The notes: a model not told the origin generated them from the sequence alone. Shown: positions 26,576 through 36,149, counted from the stretch's first letter. The stretch is DNA of 64,000 nt from Thermoanaerobacter kivui (GCF_000763575.1 NZ_CP009170.1:459501-523500), one strand, 5' to 3'. A program made the numbers and translations.

Positions 26576-27046
26576 ATGCATAATAATGTAGAAAAGCTTA
26601 CTCAAATTGTACAGGATAAAATTCAAAGATTGAAAGAACTTTATGAGGTTACTGAAAAAATAGGTGTATCTATAACTTCCAACAATTTAGAAGAATTGAA
26701 AAATTTACTTACTACAAAGCAAAAAATTATAGAAGAAATTGACAAATTAGATGCCGATTTTATACCTTTATATAATGTTTTTAAAAAGCAAAATAAAGTG
26801 GAAAGTATTTTTGCTTTGGAAGGGAAAGTTACGGAAGAAATAAGTAAATTGAAAGCACTCTTTATAGAAACAAAAGCCCTTTTGGAAAAAATAAAAGAGA
26901 AAGACGATAAAAATCTTCAAAATATAACTGCTATTTCCGAAAAAATAGAAAACAAATTAGAGGAATTGTCAAAGAATAAAGAAGGGTACATAGAATATCT
27001 TAAATACTATACACCTGACAGTTATTTTTTAGATAAAAAACGCTAA
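26576..27046 (+). CDS. FliT/FlgN-like flagellar chaperone (putative)
   Basis: A 156-residue coiled-coil protein in the place of fliT in B. subtilis. No sharp motif, so the call rests on position and helical content. ATG 26576, 4 bp after the fliS stop, suits AAGGGT at 26562-26567; an upstream in-frame ATG at 26558 would overlap fliS. Confidence 0.65.
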   Translation: MHNNVEKLTQIVQDKIQRLKELYEVTEKIGVSITSNNLEELKNLLTTKQKIIEEIDKLDADFIPLYNVFKKQNKVESIFALEGKVTEEISKLKALFIETKALLEKIKEKDDKNLQNITAISEKIENKLEELSKNKEGYIEYLKYYTPDSYFLDKKR

Positions 27047-27076
27047 AAGAAGCGGCAAATCGCCGCTTCTTTAAAT
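27046..27076. terminator. Bidirectional terminator between fliT-like gene and chemoreceptor
   Basis: Perfect 11-bp stem AAAGAAGCGGC / GCCGCTTCTTT with 5-nt loop, between convergent genes. Confidence 0.85.
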
Positions 27077-29185
27077 TTAAATTTTAAATTTATTTATTGT
27101 ACTCATCAAGGTATTTGCAATATTGCTCAAATCTTGTGCGGATTTTGATATTTCTTCTATTGCAGTTTTTTGCTCTTCTGTTGCGGAAGATATTTCTTCG
27201 GTTGAAGCGGCAGCTTCTTCTGTTACTGCGGCGATATTTTGTATCGAATCTAACATTTCACTTCTGCTTTGAGAAATTTTCAACATTGATTCATTAAGTT
27301 TATTAAGTTCTTCTACGATTCTATTTACTGCTTGCTGAATGCCGTAGAAAGTGTGAACTGTTTTTGCTAAAGATTCATTTTGTTGTTCTATAGAAGCACT
27401 TGCTTCTTCTACTACTTTATAAGTATCGTCAATATTTTGTTGTATTTCTTTTATAATAGCTTCGATATTTTTAGCGGCTTCAGAAGACTGATTAGCCAAT
27501 TTTCTAACTTCATCAGCTACTACGGCAAAACCGCGACCGGCTTCTCCTGCACGGGCTGCTTCAATTGCAGCATTTAATGATAAAAGATTGGTTTGGTCAG
27601 CTATTGCGGTTATTGTTTCTACAATTTTTCCTATTTCATGAGATTTTTTCTTTAAATAGGAAGTAGATTCTTTCACTTTGCTGTGCATTAGTTCTGTGAC
27701 TTTAGTCTTTTCGCTTAATTCTTTTATATTTTCTAATCCAGTATTTGCTGCTTTTGTTACAGAATCAGTTTCTTCATTTATATTCATTGAATTTTTCATT
27801 GTCACATCTAAATTTTGACTTAACAAATTGGTAATAGTTGCAGCTTTTTCAGCTTCTTTTGCTTGCTCCTGCGCGCCTTTTGCTATTTCTTCCATAGCTG
27901 CAACTACTTCATTTGTGATTTGCTCAGCTTTATTTGATGCAAAGGATACTTTTTTAGAATATTCGTATACAGAATTTGCGGCAGATAATACGTCGGCTAC
28001 TAAGCTTTTTATACCATCTATCATAAGGTTGAAGCTTAAAGCTAGCTTGCCTATTTCGTCGTTTGATTTCACTTCTACTTCTTGTGTCATATCCCCATTT
28101 GCAGCTTTGCTCATTACTGTCATGACTTTTCCTATTTTTGAAGTAATATTTTTTGAGAAGAAATATGCTACTAATATTCCTATTAAAAGACTTATTAAAC
28201 TAAAAATTATTGTGTTGTATTTTATTTGAGAAGTTTTTTCAGCAAGTTCTGAAGAATCCATGGTTATTGCAGCTTTCCAACCAAAATTATTTAAAGTTTT
28301 TACAGATGCAAATTTATTTGTTCCATTGTCATTGTACTCAAAATTTCCTTCTTGCATAGAGAGAATCTTTTTACCGTAATCGTATTTTGTTATGTAGGAA
28401 AATAAATTTTTCTTATCTTTATCAGCGATTATAATGCCTTCATTAGAAATTAAATACACATTTCCTGTTTTCCCTACTTTTATAGAAGAAATCATGTTAG
28501 AAAGAGAATCTAAATTTATGTCAAAAGCCAAAACTCCTACGACATCAGAAGCAGCAGAAGTTAAAGAACTTCTAACGGCTTTTGAAACAGTAACTACTCC
28601 TCCATTTGTCCCATCATTGCTGTAAGGGCCAGTCCATATTATTGCATCCGGATTTTCAATAGCTTTTTTATACCATTCCTGGCTGGTAGGGTCATAGTTT
28701 GGGTCGAGGGGAAGGTCAGGAGATTGAATTATTTTTTTATCTGGTGTTGCAAAATAAATAAGAGATATTTTAGTACTTTTTGCTTTTAAAATGGTTGTAA
28801 ATAAATCTTGTAAATTCTTTTTATTAGTTTCGAAATCACCTTGTCCTAAATTTAGAATTTGAGGATTGGCAGAGAGAATAATAAGTTGAGTTTCAATATC
28901 ATTTTTGAAAAGGTCTACATAATTATTTATTAGTCCTAATGTATCAGCATTAGAGAGGTTAATAGTATCTTGTAAAGTTTTTATTGATTTGCTTGTAGAC
29001 ATATAACCAGTGAAAGCAAGAGGTACGATTATTATAAAGGCTATGAAGGTCATTAATTTAGCAAATATGCCGCTGCCACTGTTTGAAAGCTTTAGTCTAA
29101 CGTTTGCATTAGGAATTTTGAAAAACGAAATTTTAGAGAACCTTAGTTTTAACTCTTTCTTTTGAATTCCTTTTTGCCTTTTCAT
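27077..29185 (-). CDS. Methyl-accepting chemotaxis protein with dCache-type sensor
   Basis: A 702-residue transmembrane chemoreceptor. Order: cytoplasmic start, TM1 (about 40-62), extracellular double-Cache region (about 65-325; [54 protein letters not shown]), TM2 (about 330-352), HAMP (about 353-405), and a signalling domain with the tip [20 protein letters not shown]. dCache receptors often bind amino acids or organic acids; the ligand here is unknown. It is inserted after the flagellar operon in opposite orientation. No sigma-28 promoter was found for it. Confidence 0.92.
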   Translation of the reverse strand: MKRQKGIQKKELKLRFSKISFFKIPNANVRLKLSNSGSGIFAKLMTFIAFIIIVPLAFTGYMSTSKSIKTLQDTINLSNADTLGLINNYVDLFKNDIETQLIILSANPQILNLGQGDFETNKKNLQDLFTTILKAKSTKISLIYFATPDKKIIQSPDLPLDPNYDPTSQEWYKKAIENPDAIIWTGPYSNDGTNGGVVTVSKAVRSSLTSAASDVVGVLAFDINLDSLSNMISSIKVGKTGNVYLISNEGIIIADKDKKNLFSYITKYDYGKKILSMQEGNFEYNDNGTNKFASVKTLNNFGWKAAITMDSSELAEKTSQIKYNTIIFSLISLLIGILVAYFFSKNITSKIGKVMTVMSKAANGDMTQEVEVKSNDEIGKLALSFNLMIDGIKSLVADVLSAANSVYEYSKKVSFASNKAEQITNEVVAAMEEIAKGAQEQAKEAEKAATITNLLSQNLDVTMKNSMNINEETDSVTKAANTGLENIKELSEKTKVTELMHSKVKESTSYLKKKSHEIGKIVETITAIADQTNLLSLNAAIEAARAGEAGRGFAVVADEVRKLANQSSEAAKNIEAIIKEIQQNIDDTYKVVEEASASIEQQNESLAKTVHTFYGIQQAVNRIVEELNKLNESMLKISQSRSEMLDSIQNIAAVTEEAAASTEEISSATEEQKTAIEEISKSAQDLSNIANTLMSTINKFKI

Positions 29186-29415
29186 TAGTTAAACACCTCC
29201 AAAGTGGGTGAATTAAGTTATGCAAGCGGTTGTATAAATATATTATACCACTGTTAGATGGATTTTACAATAAAATGTCGGAATTTGTATTTTGAGATCG
29301 TAAAAATTTTATTAAAATTTTATTGCTATTTAAGGTTTAAGGTGATATAATACACGTATAATATAATCGAAAGATTATATTGAACCAAAAATTCAAAGTG
29401 AGGGGATTATTAGTT

Positions 29416-29613
29416 ATGTATCAAGACAAAGTGTTAGTGTGCAAAGATTGTGGAAAAGAGTTTGTGTGGACAGCAGGAGAACAACAGTTTTATGCGGAGA
29501 AAGGCTTTCAAAATGAGCCTGTAAGATGTAAAGCGTGCAGAGAAGCGAAAAAAAGAAGAAACCATCAGTACAATGCTAGAAGAGACAAGAAAGCTTTTGG
29601 CATGAGCAGATAA
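29416..29613 (+). CDS. Small zinc-ribbon protein
   Basis: A 65-residue protein with four cysteines in two pairs (CKDCGKEFVWT...CKACREAKKRR) and a basic tail, matching the probable zinc-binding zf-trcl family of unknown function; nucleic acid binding is likely. ATG 29416 fits the GTGAGGGG site; an upstream in-frame TTG at 29380 lacks one. Confidence 0.8.
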   Translation: MYQDKVLVCKDCGKEFVWTAGEQQFYAEKGFQNEPVRCKACREAKKRRNHQYNARRDKKAFGMSR

Positions 29614-29680
29614 TCCCCTTACTTTTTCGCAAGAAAAGTAAAGAGGATTATACAAAAGACACCATTTTGGTGTCTTTTTT
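29610..29680 (+). terminator. Two consecutive hairpins after the zinc-ribbon gene
   Basis: The first hairpin (29610-29651) is long: outer arms ATAATCC / GGATTAT and inner arms CTTACTTTT / AAAAGTAAAG. The second (29654-29680) is a classic terminator, AAAAGACACCA / TGGTGTCTTTT with T tail. Confidence 0.85.
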
Positions 29681-29693
29681 ACACTTCAGAACT

Positions 29694-29754
29694 TTTTCCA
29701 CATTGTTAAAAGCGAATTTAAAAGTTATTCACAAACTTATCCACATTATCCACA
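29694..29754 (+). promoter_or_regulatory. Cluster of DnaA boxes
   Basis: Two directly adjacent perfect TTATCCACA boxes (29737-29745, 29746-29754) and two one-mismatch boxes, TTATTCACA (29725-29733) and TTTTCCACA (29694-29702). All four face the same way within 61 bp. An AT-rich stretch of about 100 bp follows. No replication genes are nearby, so a main origin is unlikely; a DnaA-titrating cluster or DnaA control of the amino acid transporter downstream is possible. Confidence 0.7.
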
Positions 29755-29952
29755 GATTTTTATTTCACAACATATTTTTTTCTTTCTAAAAAAATTTCCT
29801 GTCCTCTTTAAAGAAAAAAATATTGAAATTTTATTCATATGATATTATAATTATGAAAGCAAAAGGTCAGAAAATCTATTTGTAGCAGTTATTTATAATT
29901 GACATTTTTTATGAATTTACAAAATTTTTATAAAGAGGAGAGGAGAAGAAAA
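29755..29952. other. AT-rich leader before the amino acid ABC transporter
   Basis: About 200 bp, strongly AT-rich, with runs of A and T. A TTGACA at 29900-29905 could be a -35 box but no good -10 follows at the right distance. The ribosome site AGAGGAGAGGAG is at about 29934-29945. No riboswitch recognised. Confidence 0.45.
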
Positions 29953-30735
29953 ATGAATAAAAAAACATTATTTGTTTTCTTAACAATGACAATTATTTTG
30001 GGTTTAATTTTATCCGCTTGTGGCAACAAACCAGCTAATACTTTGGACAAAATTAAGGAAAAAGGCGTTATCGTAATGGGTACAAGTGCAGATTTTCCTC
30101 CTTATGAGTTCCATAAAGTAGAAGGAAACAAAGATACAATAGTGGGGTTTGACGTTGATATAGCAAATGCCATTGCGAAAAAATTAGGGGTTAAGCTGGA
30201 GATAAAAGATATGGACTTTAAAGGGTTGATTCCAGCTCTTCAAGCAGGGCGTATAGATATGATAGTTGCTGGTATGACTCCAACCCCGGATAGAGCCGAA
30301 AATGTTGACTTTTCAGACCTTTATTACAACAGCCAACAAGTTGTGGTTGTAAAAAATGATAGTCCGATTTTGAAGTTTGATGACTTAAAAGGTAAAACTG
30401 TGGCGGTACAAATAGGTACCACTTCTGAAGAAGCTGCTAAAAAAATACCAGATGTAAATTTGAAGCAGCTAAATCGTGTTGGAGACGCCTTCATGGATTT
30501 AAAAAATGGCAGATGTGATGCAATAGTATTGGAGGATACTGTGGCAAATGCATATTTAAAAGAATACAAAGACATGAAGATACTTTCCATGAAAGAAATC
30601 AACACCGAGGAAGGTGGTATGGCTGTTGCAGTGGCTAAAGGAAATAAAGAATTAGTGAATATAATAAACGAAGTGATAAAAGAGTTAAAAACAAGTGGCG
30701 AATATGACAAACTTGTAGATAAATGGTTTAAGTAA
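29953..30735 (+). CDS. Polar amino acid ABC transporter, substrate-binding lipoprotein
   Basis: A 260-residue lipoprotein with lipobox LSAC and an SBP_bac_3 domain (GTSADFPPYEFH, GFDVDIANAIAKKLG, LQAGRIDMIVAGMTPTPDRA). Family members bind arginine, glutamine or histidine. ATG 29953 follows the AGAGGAG site; an upstream frame extension is not needed. It is the first gene of a complete three-gene transporter. Confidence 0.93.
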   Translation: MNKKTLFVFLTMTIILGLILSACGNKPANTLDKIKEKGVIVMGTSADFPPYEFHKVEGNKDTIVGFDVDIANAIAKKLGVKLEIKDMDFKGLIPALQAGRIDMIVAGMTPTPDRAENVDFSDLYYNSQQVVVVKNDSPILKFDDLKGKTVAVQIGTTSEEAAKKIPDVNLKQLNRVGDAFMDLKNGRCDAIVLEDTVANAYLKEYKDMKILSMKEINTEEGGMAVAVAKGNKELVNIINEVIKELKTSGEYDKLVDKWFK

Positions 30736-30743
30736 TGATGAAA

Positions 30744-30784
30744 TTTAGTGGAGAATTTTCAAAATAGTTCTCCACTAAAATTTT
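30744..30784 (+). terminator. Hairpin between binding-protein and permease genes
   Basis: Perfect 12-bp stem TTTAGTGGAGAA / TTCTCCACTAAA followed by a short T-containing tail. Such elements reduce read-through or stabilise the upstream mRNA, which gives more binding protein than permease. Confidence 0.75.
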
Positions 30785-30802
30785 GCAGAAAGGAAGATTT
30801 TT

Positions 30803-31465
30803 ATGAGTGTAGATTTTTTGAGCATGGTAAAATACAGTCATTTATTTGTAAGCGGCCTTCTCATGACTTTAAAACTCACCTTTTTAGCAGTGACTATAGG
30901 AGTTATATTAGGCCTGATTGTTGCTCTTATTAAAATGTCTTCTATAAAACCTATAAGCTTTATAGGCGCAAGCTATGTTGAAATTATAAGAGGTACTCCT
31001 CTTTTGGTACAACTTTTATTGATATATAACGGTCTTATGCAATTTGGAATAGATATACCAGCTTTTACAGCAGGAGTTTCTGCTCTTGCCATAAATAGCG
31101 CTGCTTATGTTGCAGAGATTATAAGGGCAGGCATACAAGCTGTAGACCCTGGGCAAAACGAAGCAGCTCGTTCCCTTGGCATGACTCATGCTATGGCGAT
31201 GAGGTATGTGATAATTCCCCAGGCAATAAAAAATATTTTACCTGCTTTGGGAAATGAATTTATCGTGATGCTCAAAGAATCAGCTATTGTATCAGTAATA
31301 GGCTTTGCTGACCTTACAAGGCAAGCAGATATTATACAAAGCATTACTTATAAATATTTCGAACCTTACATCATAATTGCAGCCATATATTTTGTAATGA
31401 CATTTATCTTTTCAAGACTCCTTGGAATCTTTGAAAGGAGGTTGAGGGCTGGTGATACTCGTTAA
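30803..31465 (+). CDS. Polar amino acid ABC transporter, permease
   Basis: A 220-residue HisM/GlnP-type membrane protein with about five membrane segments and the EAA loop [22 protein letters not shown]. It forms the channel with the ATPase encoded next, with which it overlaps by 14 bp. Ribosome site AGAAAGGAAG. Confidence 0.93.
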   Translation: MSVDFLSMVKYSHLFVSGLLMTLKLTFLAVTIGVILGLIVALIKMSSIKPISFIGASYVEIIRGTPLLVQLLLIYNGLMQFGIDIPAFTAGVSALAINSAAYVAEIIRAGIQAVDPGQNEAARSLGMTHAMAMRYVIIPQAIKNILPALGNEFIVMLKESAIVSVIGFADLTRQADIIQSITYKYFEPYIIIAAIYFVMTFIFSRLLGIFERRLRAGDTR

Positions 31466-32174
31466 AGATGTGCATAAAACTTTTGGCAATTTAGAAGTGT
31501 TAAAAGGTGTAAGTCTAAACGTAAATAAGGGAGAAGTTGTTGTGATAATAGGACCAAGCGGTTCAGGGAAAAGTACCCTTTTAAGGTGTATAAACATTTT
31601 GGAAGTGCCTACTAAAGGAGAAATCTACATTGAAGGAGTCAAAATAAACGACAAAAAAGTAAACATCAATAAGATAAGGCAAAAAGTAGGGATGGTTTTT
31701 CAGCATTTTAATTTGTTTCCACACTTAACGGCTTTAGAGAATGTAACTTTAGCTCCTATTAAAGTGAAAAAGATGGACAAAAAAGCCGCTGAGAATATAG
31801 CTTTGGGCTTACTGGAAAAAGTAGGTCTTTTAGACAAAAAAGACGAGTATCCTATTAAACTTTCAGGCGGTCAAAAGCAAAGACTTGCAATTGCAAGGGC
31901 ATTAGCTATGCAGCCAGATATTATGCTTTTTGATGAGCCCACATCAGCCCTTGACCCTGAAATGGTAAAAGAAGTTTTAAACGTCATGAAAGGATTGGCT
32001 AATGAAGGAATGACGATGGTAGTTGTCACTCATGAGATGGGGTTTGCGAGGGAAGTAGGAGATAGAGTCATTTTTATGGACGATGGAATGATAATTGAAG
32101 AAGGGACGCCAGAAGATATTTTCTACAATACAAAAAATGAAAGGACAAAAGAATTTATAAGTAAGATTTTGTAA
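31452..32174 (+). CDS. Polar amino acid ABC transporter, ATPase
   Basis: A 240-residue GlnQ-type ATPase: Walker [11 protein letters not shown] loop, signature [15 protein letters not shown], Walker [15 protein letters not shown], switch His in [12 protein letters not shown] 31452 overlaps the permease 3' end, which suggests translational coupling. Confidence 0.95.
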   Translation: MILVKDVHKTFGNLEVLKGVSLNVNKGEVVVIIGPSGSGKSTLLRCINILEVPTKGEIYIEGVKINDKKVNINKIRQKVGMVFQHFNLFPHLTALENVTLAPIKVKKMDKKAAENIALGLLEKVGLLDKKDEYPIKLSGGQKQRLAIARALAMQPDIMLFDEPTSALDPEMVKEVLNVMKGLANEGMTMVVVTHEMGFAREVGDRVIFMDDGMIIEEGTPEDIFYNTKNERTKEFISKIL

Positions 32175-32176
32175 AG

Positions 32177-32202
32177 GCACTCTGAAAAGGAGTGCTTTTT
32201 TC
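32177..32202 (+). terminator. Terminator of the amino acid transporter operon
   Basis: Stem GCACTC / GAGTGC with TTTTTT. Confidence 0.82.
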
Positions 32203-32279
32203 TTTCCACATATTGCAGGAATATTGTTTTTTATGTAGAATTATATTAAATAGAAGGATAATGAGAGGGGTTTGATACT

Positions 32280-32825
32280 ATGAATATCACAGTAAGCGGT
32301 AAAAATGGCATGACAGTTACGGATGGACTAAGGGATGCGGTTATAAAAAATGTGAGCAAATTAGGCAAATATTTTTCAGAAGATACTGAAGTGAGGACTG
32401 TTTTAAGTGTACAGAAAAACAATCACATTGCGGAAATTACAATACCTTTTAAGGGTATTATATTTAGAGCTGAAGAAGTCAGCGATGACATGTATGTGTC
32501 AATTGATAGGGTTGTAGACAAAATAGAAAAACAAATACTCAAACACAAGGCAAAGCTTAAAAATAGATTTGGTGCTAATGAGTCAATAAGGTTTGAAATT
32601 CCACCTGTTTATGAAGAAGCTAAGGGAGAAGAGGAAGAGGGTTCCTTTGAAATAGTTAAAACAAAGAAGTTCCCTATAAAGCCTATGTCACCTGAGGAAG
32701 CAATTCTTCAGATGAACCTTTTGGGACATAACTTCTTTGTATTTACAAATGCCGATACTGACACTATAAATGTCGTATACAAAAGAAAAGATGGGAAATA
32801 TGGCTTAATAGAGCCAATAGAATAA
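32280..32825 (+). CDS. hpf: Ribosome hibernation promoting factor (long form)
   Basis: A 181-residue HPF. The N-terminal RaiA-like domain (about 1-100) binds the 30S subunit; the C-terminal domain (about 120-181; MSPEEAILQMNLLGHNFFVF) dimerises ribosomes into 100S particles. It lies upstream of secA-prfB as in B. subtilis (yvyD), but with several genes inserted. A strong terminator follows. Confidence 0.94.
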   Translation: MNITVSGKNGMTVTDGLRDAVIKNVSKLGKYFSEDTEVRTVLSVQKNNHIAEITIPFKGIIFRAEEVSDDMYVSIDRVVDKIEKQILKHKAKLKNRFGANESIRFEIPPVYEEAKGEEEEGSFEIVKTKKFPIKPMSPEEAILQMNLLGHNFFVFTNADTDTINVVYKRKDGKYGLIEPIE

Positions 32826-32845
32826 AACTACATAAGAAGCTAAAA

Positions 32846-32877
32846 AATTGGGGATAGGCTCTATCCCCAATTTTTTT
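32846..32877 (+). terminator. Terminator after hpf
   Basis: Stem ATTGGGGATAG-GCT-CTATCCCCAAT plus seven T. Confidence 0.92.
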
Positions 32878-32954
32878 GTCTAAAAAGAAGGAATTTTAAA
32901 TTTTGTATAGAATATATTTTTAGTGTGGACAAATTTTAATAGGGTGTGAAGATA

Positions 32955-33596
32955 ATGGGTGAAATAACAAAAGATACAGTAAATTCGATGGAAGAGTATA
33001 TAAATAAAATTCAAGGAGTACTATCCAGTAGGGTAGTTGTAGAGAATGGTGAAATAACAGAAATTCACGTGTTGGCTGACAGTACAAGGAATGCAAAGCA
33101 GATTGCAAGAGATGTGCAATCTGTCATAATGGCGCAGTTTGGAATTGATATAAATCACAAGATTGTCAGTGTAGCGCAAATTGATACTGGAGAAAATCTC
33201 CAAGGAGAACAGAGGCTTGTTTTTTCAAGCTATTCATTTATAAATAATGGACTTACCAGTGAAGCAAGAGTTATCCTCACAAGAGGTGATGAGGTTTTTG
33301 AAGGATATGCTGAAGGACCTAATACTGCAAGCAATAAATATAAAATAATTGCCAATGCTACACTGGACTCTATTTCTAAGTTGATTCCCAAAAACCATTT
33401 ATTTTTATTGGAAGATGTCGATATATTTAATATAGCAAAAAACAGGATAATAGTTGTAGGGGTTACTCATGTGACAAATAACCAGGAGGAACTCCTTACC
33501 GGGTCTTGTCTTATAAAAAAAGATGAAGGGGAAGCTGTGGTAAAAGCCACATTAGACGCCGTCAACAGGCGTGTAATGTCAATTACGTCCCGTTAG
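32955..33596 (+). CDS. Conserved-looking hypothetical protein
   Basis: A 213-residue soluble protein that I cannot name. The N-terminal 80 residues (ITKDTVNSMEEYINKIQGVL..., RNAKQIARDVQSVIMAQFGI) look like a small alpha/beta unit, and the rest holds two similar beta-beta-alpha units with acidic loops and helices (NTASNKYKIIANATLDSISK and EGEAVVKATLDAVNRRVMSI), suggesting an internal repeat. No signal peptide. ATG 32955 suits AGGGTGTG better than GTG 32946. Confidence 0.6.
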   Translation: MGEITKDTVNSMEEYINKIQGVLSSRVVVENGEITEIHVLADSTRNAKQIARDVQSVIMAQFGIDINHKIVSVAQIDTGENLQGEQRLVFSSYSFINNGLTSEARVILTRGDEVFEGYAEGPNTASNKYKIIANATLDSISKLIPKNHLFLLEDVDIFNIAKNRIIVVGVTHVTNNQEELLTGSCLIKKDEGEAVVKATLDAVNRRVMSITSR

Positions 33597-33603
33597 TTTT
33601 TTA

Positions 33604-33786
33604 ACACCCAAACCGCTTAAAAGTTGCTTAGCGTAGCGTTACCTGAAGCCTAAGGGCAGAAAGTTTAACAGCAAAGGAGGGTTTCAGGATGAACAAAACG
33701 ACACTTATAAAAATATTGTTAGTTTTAATGGCACTTGCATTAGCAGGAGGTGCAAATTATGCATGGGGTTAAGCGGTTTGAGGTGT
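33604..33786 (+). promoter_or_regulatory. Structured leader closing around a short ORF
   Basis: A long-range stem joins 33610-33620 (AAACCGCTTAA) to 33769-33779 (11 perfect pairs), extended by 33604-33608 with 33782-33786. The second arm covers the stop codon of the 27-codon ORF. Inside, CCTGAA (33642-33647) can pair with TTCAGG (33683-33688), next to the ORF's start and ribosome site. I could not match it to a known riboswitch class. It lies directly upstream of the HD-GYP gene. Confidence 0.5.
33689..33772 (+). CDS. Short ORF, 27 residues, signal-peptide-like
   Basis: Starts MNKTTLIKILLVLMALALAG and ends NYAWG. It has a strong ribosome site, AAAGGAGG (33673-33680), 8 bp before the ATG. The sequence is a basic start plus a hydrophobic core, so it could be a membrane peptide, a leader peptide, or a precursor whose tail is released outside the cell. 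It sits within a long-range stem and 44 bp before the HD-GYP gene. Coding is supported only by start context and composition. Confidence 0.5.
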   Translation: MNKTTLIKILLVLMALALAGGANYAWG

Positions 33787-33816
33787 ATTTTTTAAAGTAA
33801 AAATAGGAGGTTTATT

Positions 33817-35091
33817 ATGCTTAACAAAAGAGTAAAAATATATATTTCTACAATAACAGTATTGGGTTTGTCTTTTATTATTTATTCTATACTAAACACA
33901 CCTATAAATAGAATTATAGATATAATTTTATTTGGGTTATTTGCTATTTTAGCTGAATCAATGCCAATATATGTAACAAAAGAAATTACAGTATCTGTTG
34001 CATTTGCAGTTGATTTAATGGCTGTACTTATTTTTGGCCCATATGAAGGTGCTTTGATTGCTGCTATAGGTATTGGTTTTCAAATTGGAAAACATATGGA
34101 TGGTAGAGTAAGACATATATTTAATTTTCCTTATTATAAAACATTATTTAATATTTCTCAATTAGCTTTAAGTGTTGGCATTGCTGGTTTAATATATAAA
34201 TATACTGGAGGTATTCCAGGTAATTACATATATCCTCAACACCTTTTATCTGCAATATTGGCAGCAATTGTATATTATATTTTAAATACGTCTATTATAG
34301 CAATATTATTGTCTCTTTTGATGAATAAATCCTTCATCTACATTCTCACAAAGGACTTTAAATGGGCAGTTCCAAACTTTCTTTTTCTTGCCTTTTTAGG
34401 TATAGTTATGTCAGAAGCTTTTGTAAGAATAGGGTATATAAGTCTCATTTTACTCTTCATACCCCTTTTTATGATTCGCTATATGTTTAAGCTTTACATG
34501 GACTCAAAGCAGTCTTATTACGACACAATAAATGTGCTTGTAAAGGCTCTTGATGCAAAGGATAAATATACAGCGGGTCATTCAAAAAATGTAGAAAAAA
34601 TTGCGGCTTTACTTTGTAGAGAATTTGGTTTTAGTGAGTCTCACACTGAAATGGTGAGGATTGCAGCCCTTTTACATGACATAGGAAAGATTGGAGTAAA
34701 AGAAGAGGTTTTAAATAAGCCAGGGAAGTTAACTGATGAAGAATTAAGCATAATAAAAGAACATCCCCAAAAAGGCTATGAAATTTTAAGAGATGTTCCG
34801 GCTTTAAAGGAGGCCTCTCTATGGGTGAAATACCATCACGAGTGGTACGATGGAAGTGGATATCCCGATGGCATAAAAGGTGACGAAATACCATTGGAAG
34901 CGCAGATACTTTCCCTCGCAGACGTTTTCGATGCTTTAGTTTCAGACAGGCCCTACCGAAAGGCTTTTTCACAAGAGGAAGCTTATAAAATAATTTTAGA
35001 ACATGAAAGGACGCAGTTTAGCCCTAAAATAATAAACGCCTTTAAAAAAGCTTTTGAAAAGAATAGGGAGGAGTTTAAGCATGATATTTGA
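33817..35091 (+). CDS. Membrane HD-GYP-domain protein
   Basis: A 424-residue protein. The N-terminal half (about 1-225) has several membrane segments and resembles membrane sensor regions; the C-terminal half is an HD-GYP domain with the HD pair in LLHDIGKIGV and the GYP motif in HHEWYDGSGYPDG. HD-GYP enzymes hydrolyse cyclic di-GMP. The following gene, DUF5317, overlaps by 11 bp. Ligand unknown. Ribosome site AGGAGG before ATG 33817. Confidence 0.88.
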   Translation: MLNKRVKIYISTITVLGLSFIIYSILNTPINRIIDIILFGLFAILAESMPIYVTKEITVSVAFAVDLMAVLIFGPYEGALIAAIGIGFQIGKHMDGRVRHIFNFPYYKTLFNISQLALSVGIAGLIYKYTGGIPGNYIYPQHLLSAILAAIVYYILNTSIIAILLSLLMNKSFIYILTKDFKWAVPNFLFLAFLGIVMSEAFVRIGYISLILLFIPLFMIRYMFKLYMDSKQSYYDTINVLVKALDAKDKYTAGHSKNVEKIAALLCREFGFSESHTEMVRIAALLHDIGKIGVKEEVLNKPGKLTDEELSIIKEHPQKGYEILRDVPALKEASLWVKYHHEWYDGSGYPDGIKGDEIPLEAQILSLADVFDALVSDRPYRKAFSQEEAYKIILEHERTQFSPKIINAFKKAFEKNREEFKHDI

Positions 35092-35665
35092 TTCACTTGG
35101 TGCTTCTCTAATTTACGGAACTTTAAGAAGAGGAAAAATCAGCGGAATTGCTGATATTGACATAAAAAAACCCAGCCTTTTTATAGCTGCTTTTGTTTTG
35201 GAGTTTGGCATGTTAAACCTTGCTAATAAGTTTCACGTCATTATGGAATACCGGTTTTATATCCACTTCTTTGTTTATCTTTTGCTTTTCATAGGATTGT
35301 GGTACAATAGAGATAACAAGTATTTTAGAATAATAAGCATTGGAGTGCTTTTAAATTTTATCGTTATATTTGTCAACGGAGGAAGGATGCCTGTCTCTGT
35401 TGATGCTTTAAAGGCAGCGGGACTTAATAATCTCATCCCTGACCTTCAGGCAAATAAAATTGCTACACATCAGGTTTTGACAAGTTCTACACGGTTAAAA
35501 TTTTTAGCAGATGTCTTAGTGTTGCCGAAACCTTATCCACTGCCAAAAGCCTTCAGCATAGGAGATTTTATAATGGCAACAGGTACATTTTTACTTGTTA
35601 CAAATGCAATGCTTAAAAAGGTGAAGAGTCATGATAGCGCAAGAAAGAAGGAACAAAATAGTTGA
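35081..35665 (+). CDS. DUF5317 membrane protein
   Basis: A 194-residue protein with about four membrane segments and the DUF5317-type stretches TLRRGKISG near the start, FVNGGRMPVS, and KFLADVLVLPKPYPLPKAFSIGDF (described in parts: LADVLVLP and SIGDF). Function unknown; it is often next to HD-GYP or GGDEF proteins. ATG 35081 follows GGGAGGAG and overlaps the HD-GYP gene, so the two are coupled. Confidence 0.75.
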   Translation: MIFDSLGASLIYGTLRRGKISGIADIDIKKPSLFIAAFVLEFGMLNLANKFHVIMEYRFYIHFFVYLLLFIGLWYNRDNKYFRIISIGVLLNFIVIFVNGGRMPVSVDALKAAGLNNLIPDLQANKIATHQVLTSSTRLKFLADVLVLPKPYPLPKAFSIGDFIMATGTFLLVTNAMLKKVKSHDSARKKEQNS

Positions 35666-36143
35666 AATTTTAAAAAATGCTAAAGAGCCTATATCCGGCT
35701 CTGACCTTGCTAAAAGGTTTGGAGTGACAAGGCAGATTATTGTGCAGGACATAGCTATTTTAAGGGCTAAAGGGATTAAAATATTGTCTACCCCTCAAGG
35801 TTATATAATAGACATTGTAAAAGAAAACACTGTAAAAAGGGTTTTTGCTGTCAAACACGGATATGACAGGACAGAGGAGGAGTTAAATTTAATAGTTGAC
35901 AATGGCGGAAAAGTGCTAGATGTAATTGTAGAGCATCCCTTCTATGGGGAGATAAAAGGCCTTTTAATGCTTTCTTCAAGGTATGATGTAAGTAAATTCA
36001 TGGAGTTTGTAAAAGAAGGAAAAGCGACCCTTTTGTCTTCTCTGACGGATGGAGTGCATCTTCACACTGTTGAAGGGGAAAATAAAGAGGTACTAGATAG
36101 AATACAAAAGGTCTTAAAGGAAAAAGGCTTTTTAATAGAATAA
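35631..36143 (+). CDS. niaR: Niacin-responsive repressor NiaR
   Basis: A 170-residue regulator: N-terminal HTH_11 domain (about 5-60; ISGSDLAKRFGVTRQIIVQD) and a C-terminal 3H domain named for its three conserved His (HPFYGEI, DGVHLHTVEG). NiaR binds nicotinic acid and represses NAD synthesis or niacin uptake genes. It overlaps the DUF5317 gene by 35 bp. A likely target operator is seen just downstream before the ECF gene. Confidence 0.88.
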   Translation: MIAQERRNKIVEILKNAKEPISGSDLAKRFGVTRQIIVQDIAILRAKGIKILSTPQGYIIDIVKENTVKRVFAVKHGYDRTEEELNLIVDNGGKVLDVIVEHPFYGEIKGLLMLSSRYDVSKFMEFVKEGKATLLSSLTDGVHLHTVEGENKEVLDRIQKVLKEKGFLIE

Positions 36144-36149
36144 GGATTT

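Noticed and set aside
27077-29380. Sigma-28 promoter for the chemoreceptor
   Set aside because: On the minus strand a CCGACAT word occurs, but no TAAA lies 14-16 bases upstream.
29694-29850. Chromosomal replication origin
   Set aside because: DnaA boxes and AT-rich DNA are present, but dnaA, dnaN, recF, gyrB and rpmH are absent nearby. Kept as a DnaA-box cluster only.
33597-33816. Cyclic-di-GMP riboswitch before the HD-GYP gene
   Set aside because: The leader is structured, but I find neither the GEMM-I core nor the type II pattern; it is reported only as an unclassified structure with a short ORF.
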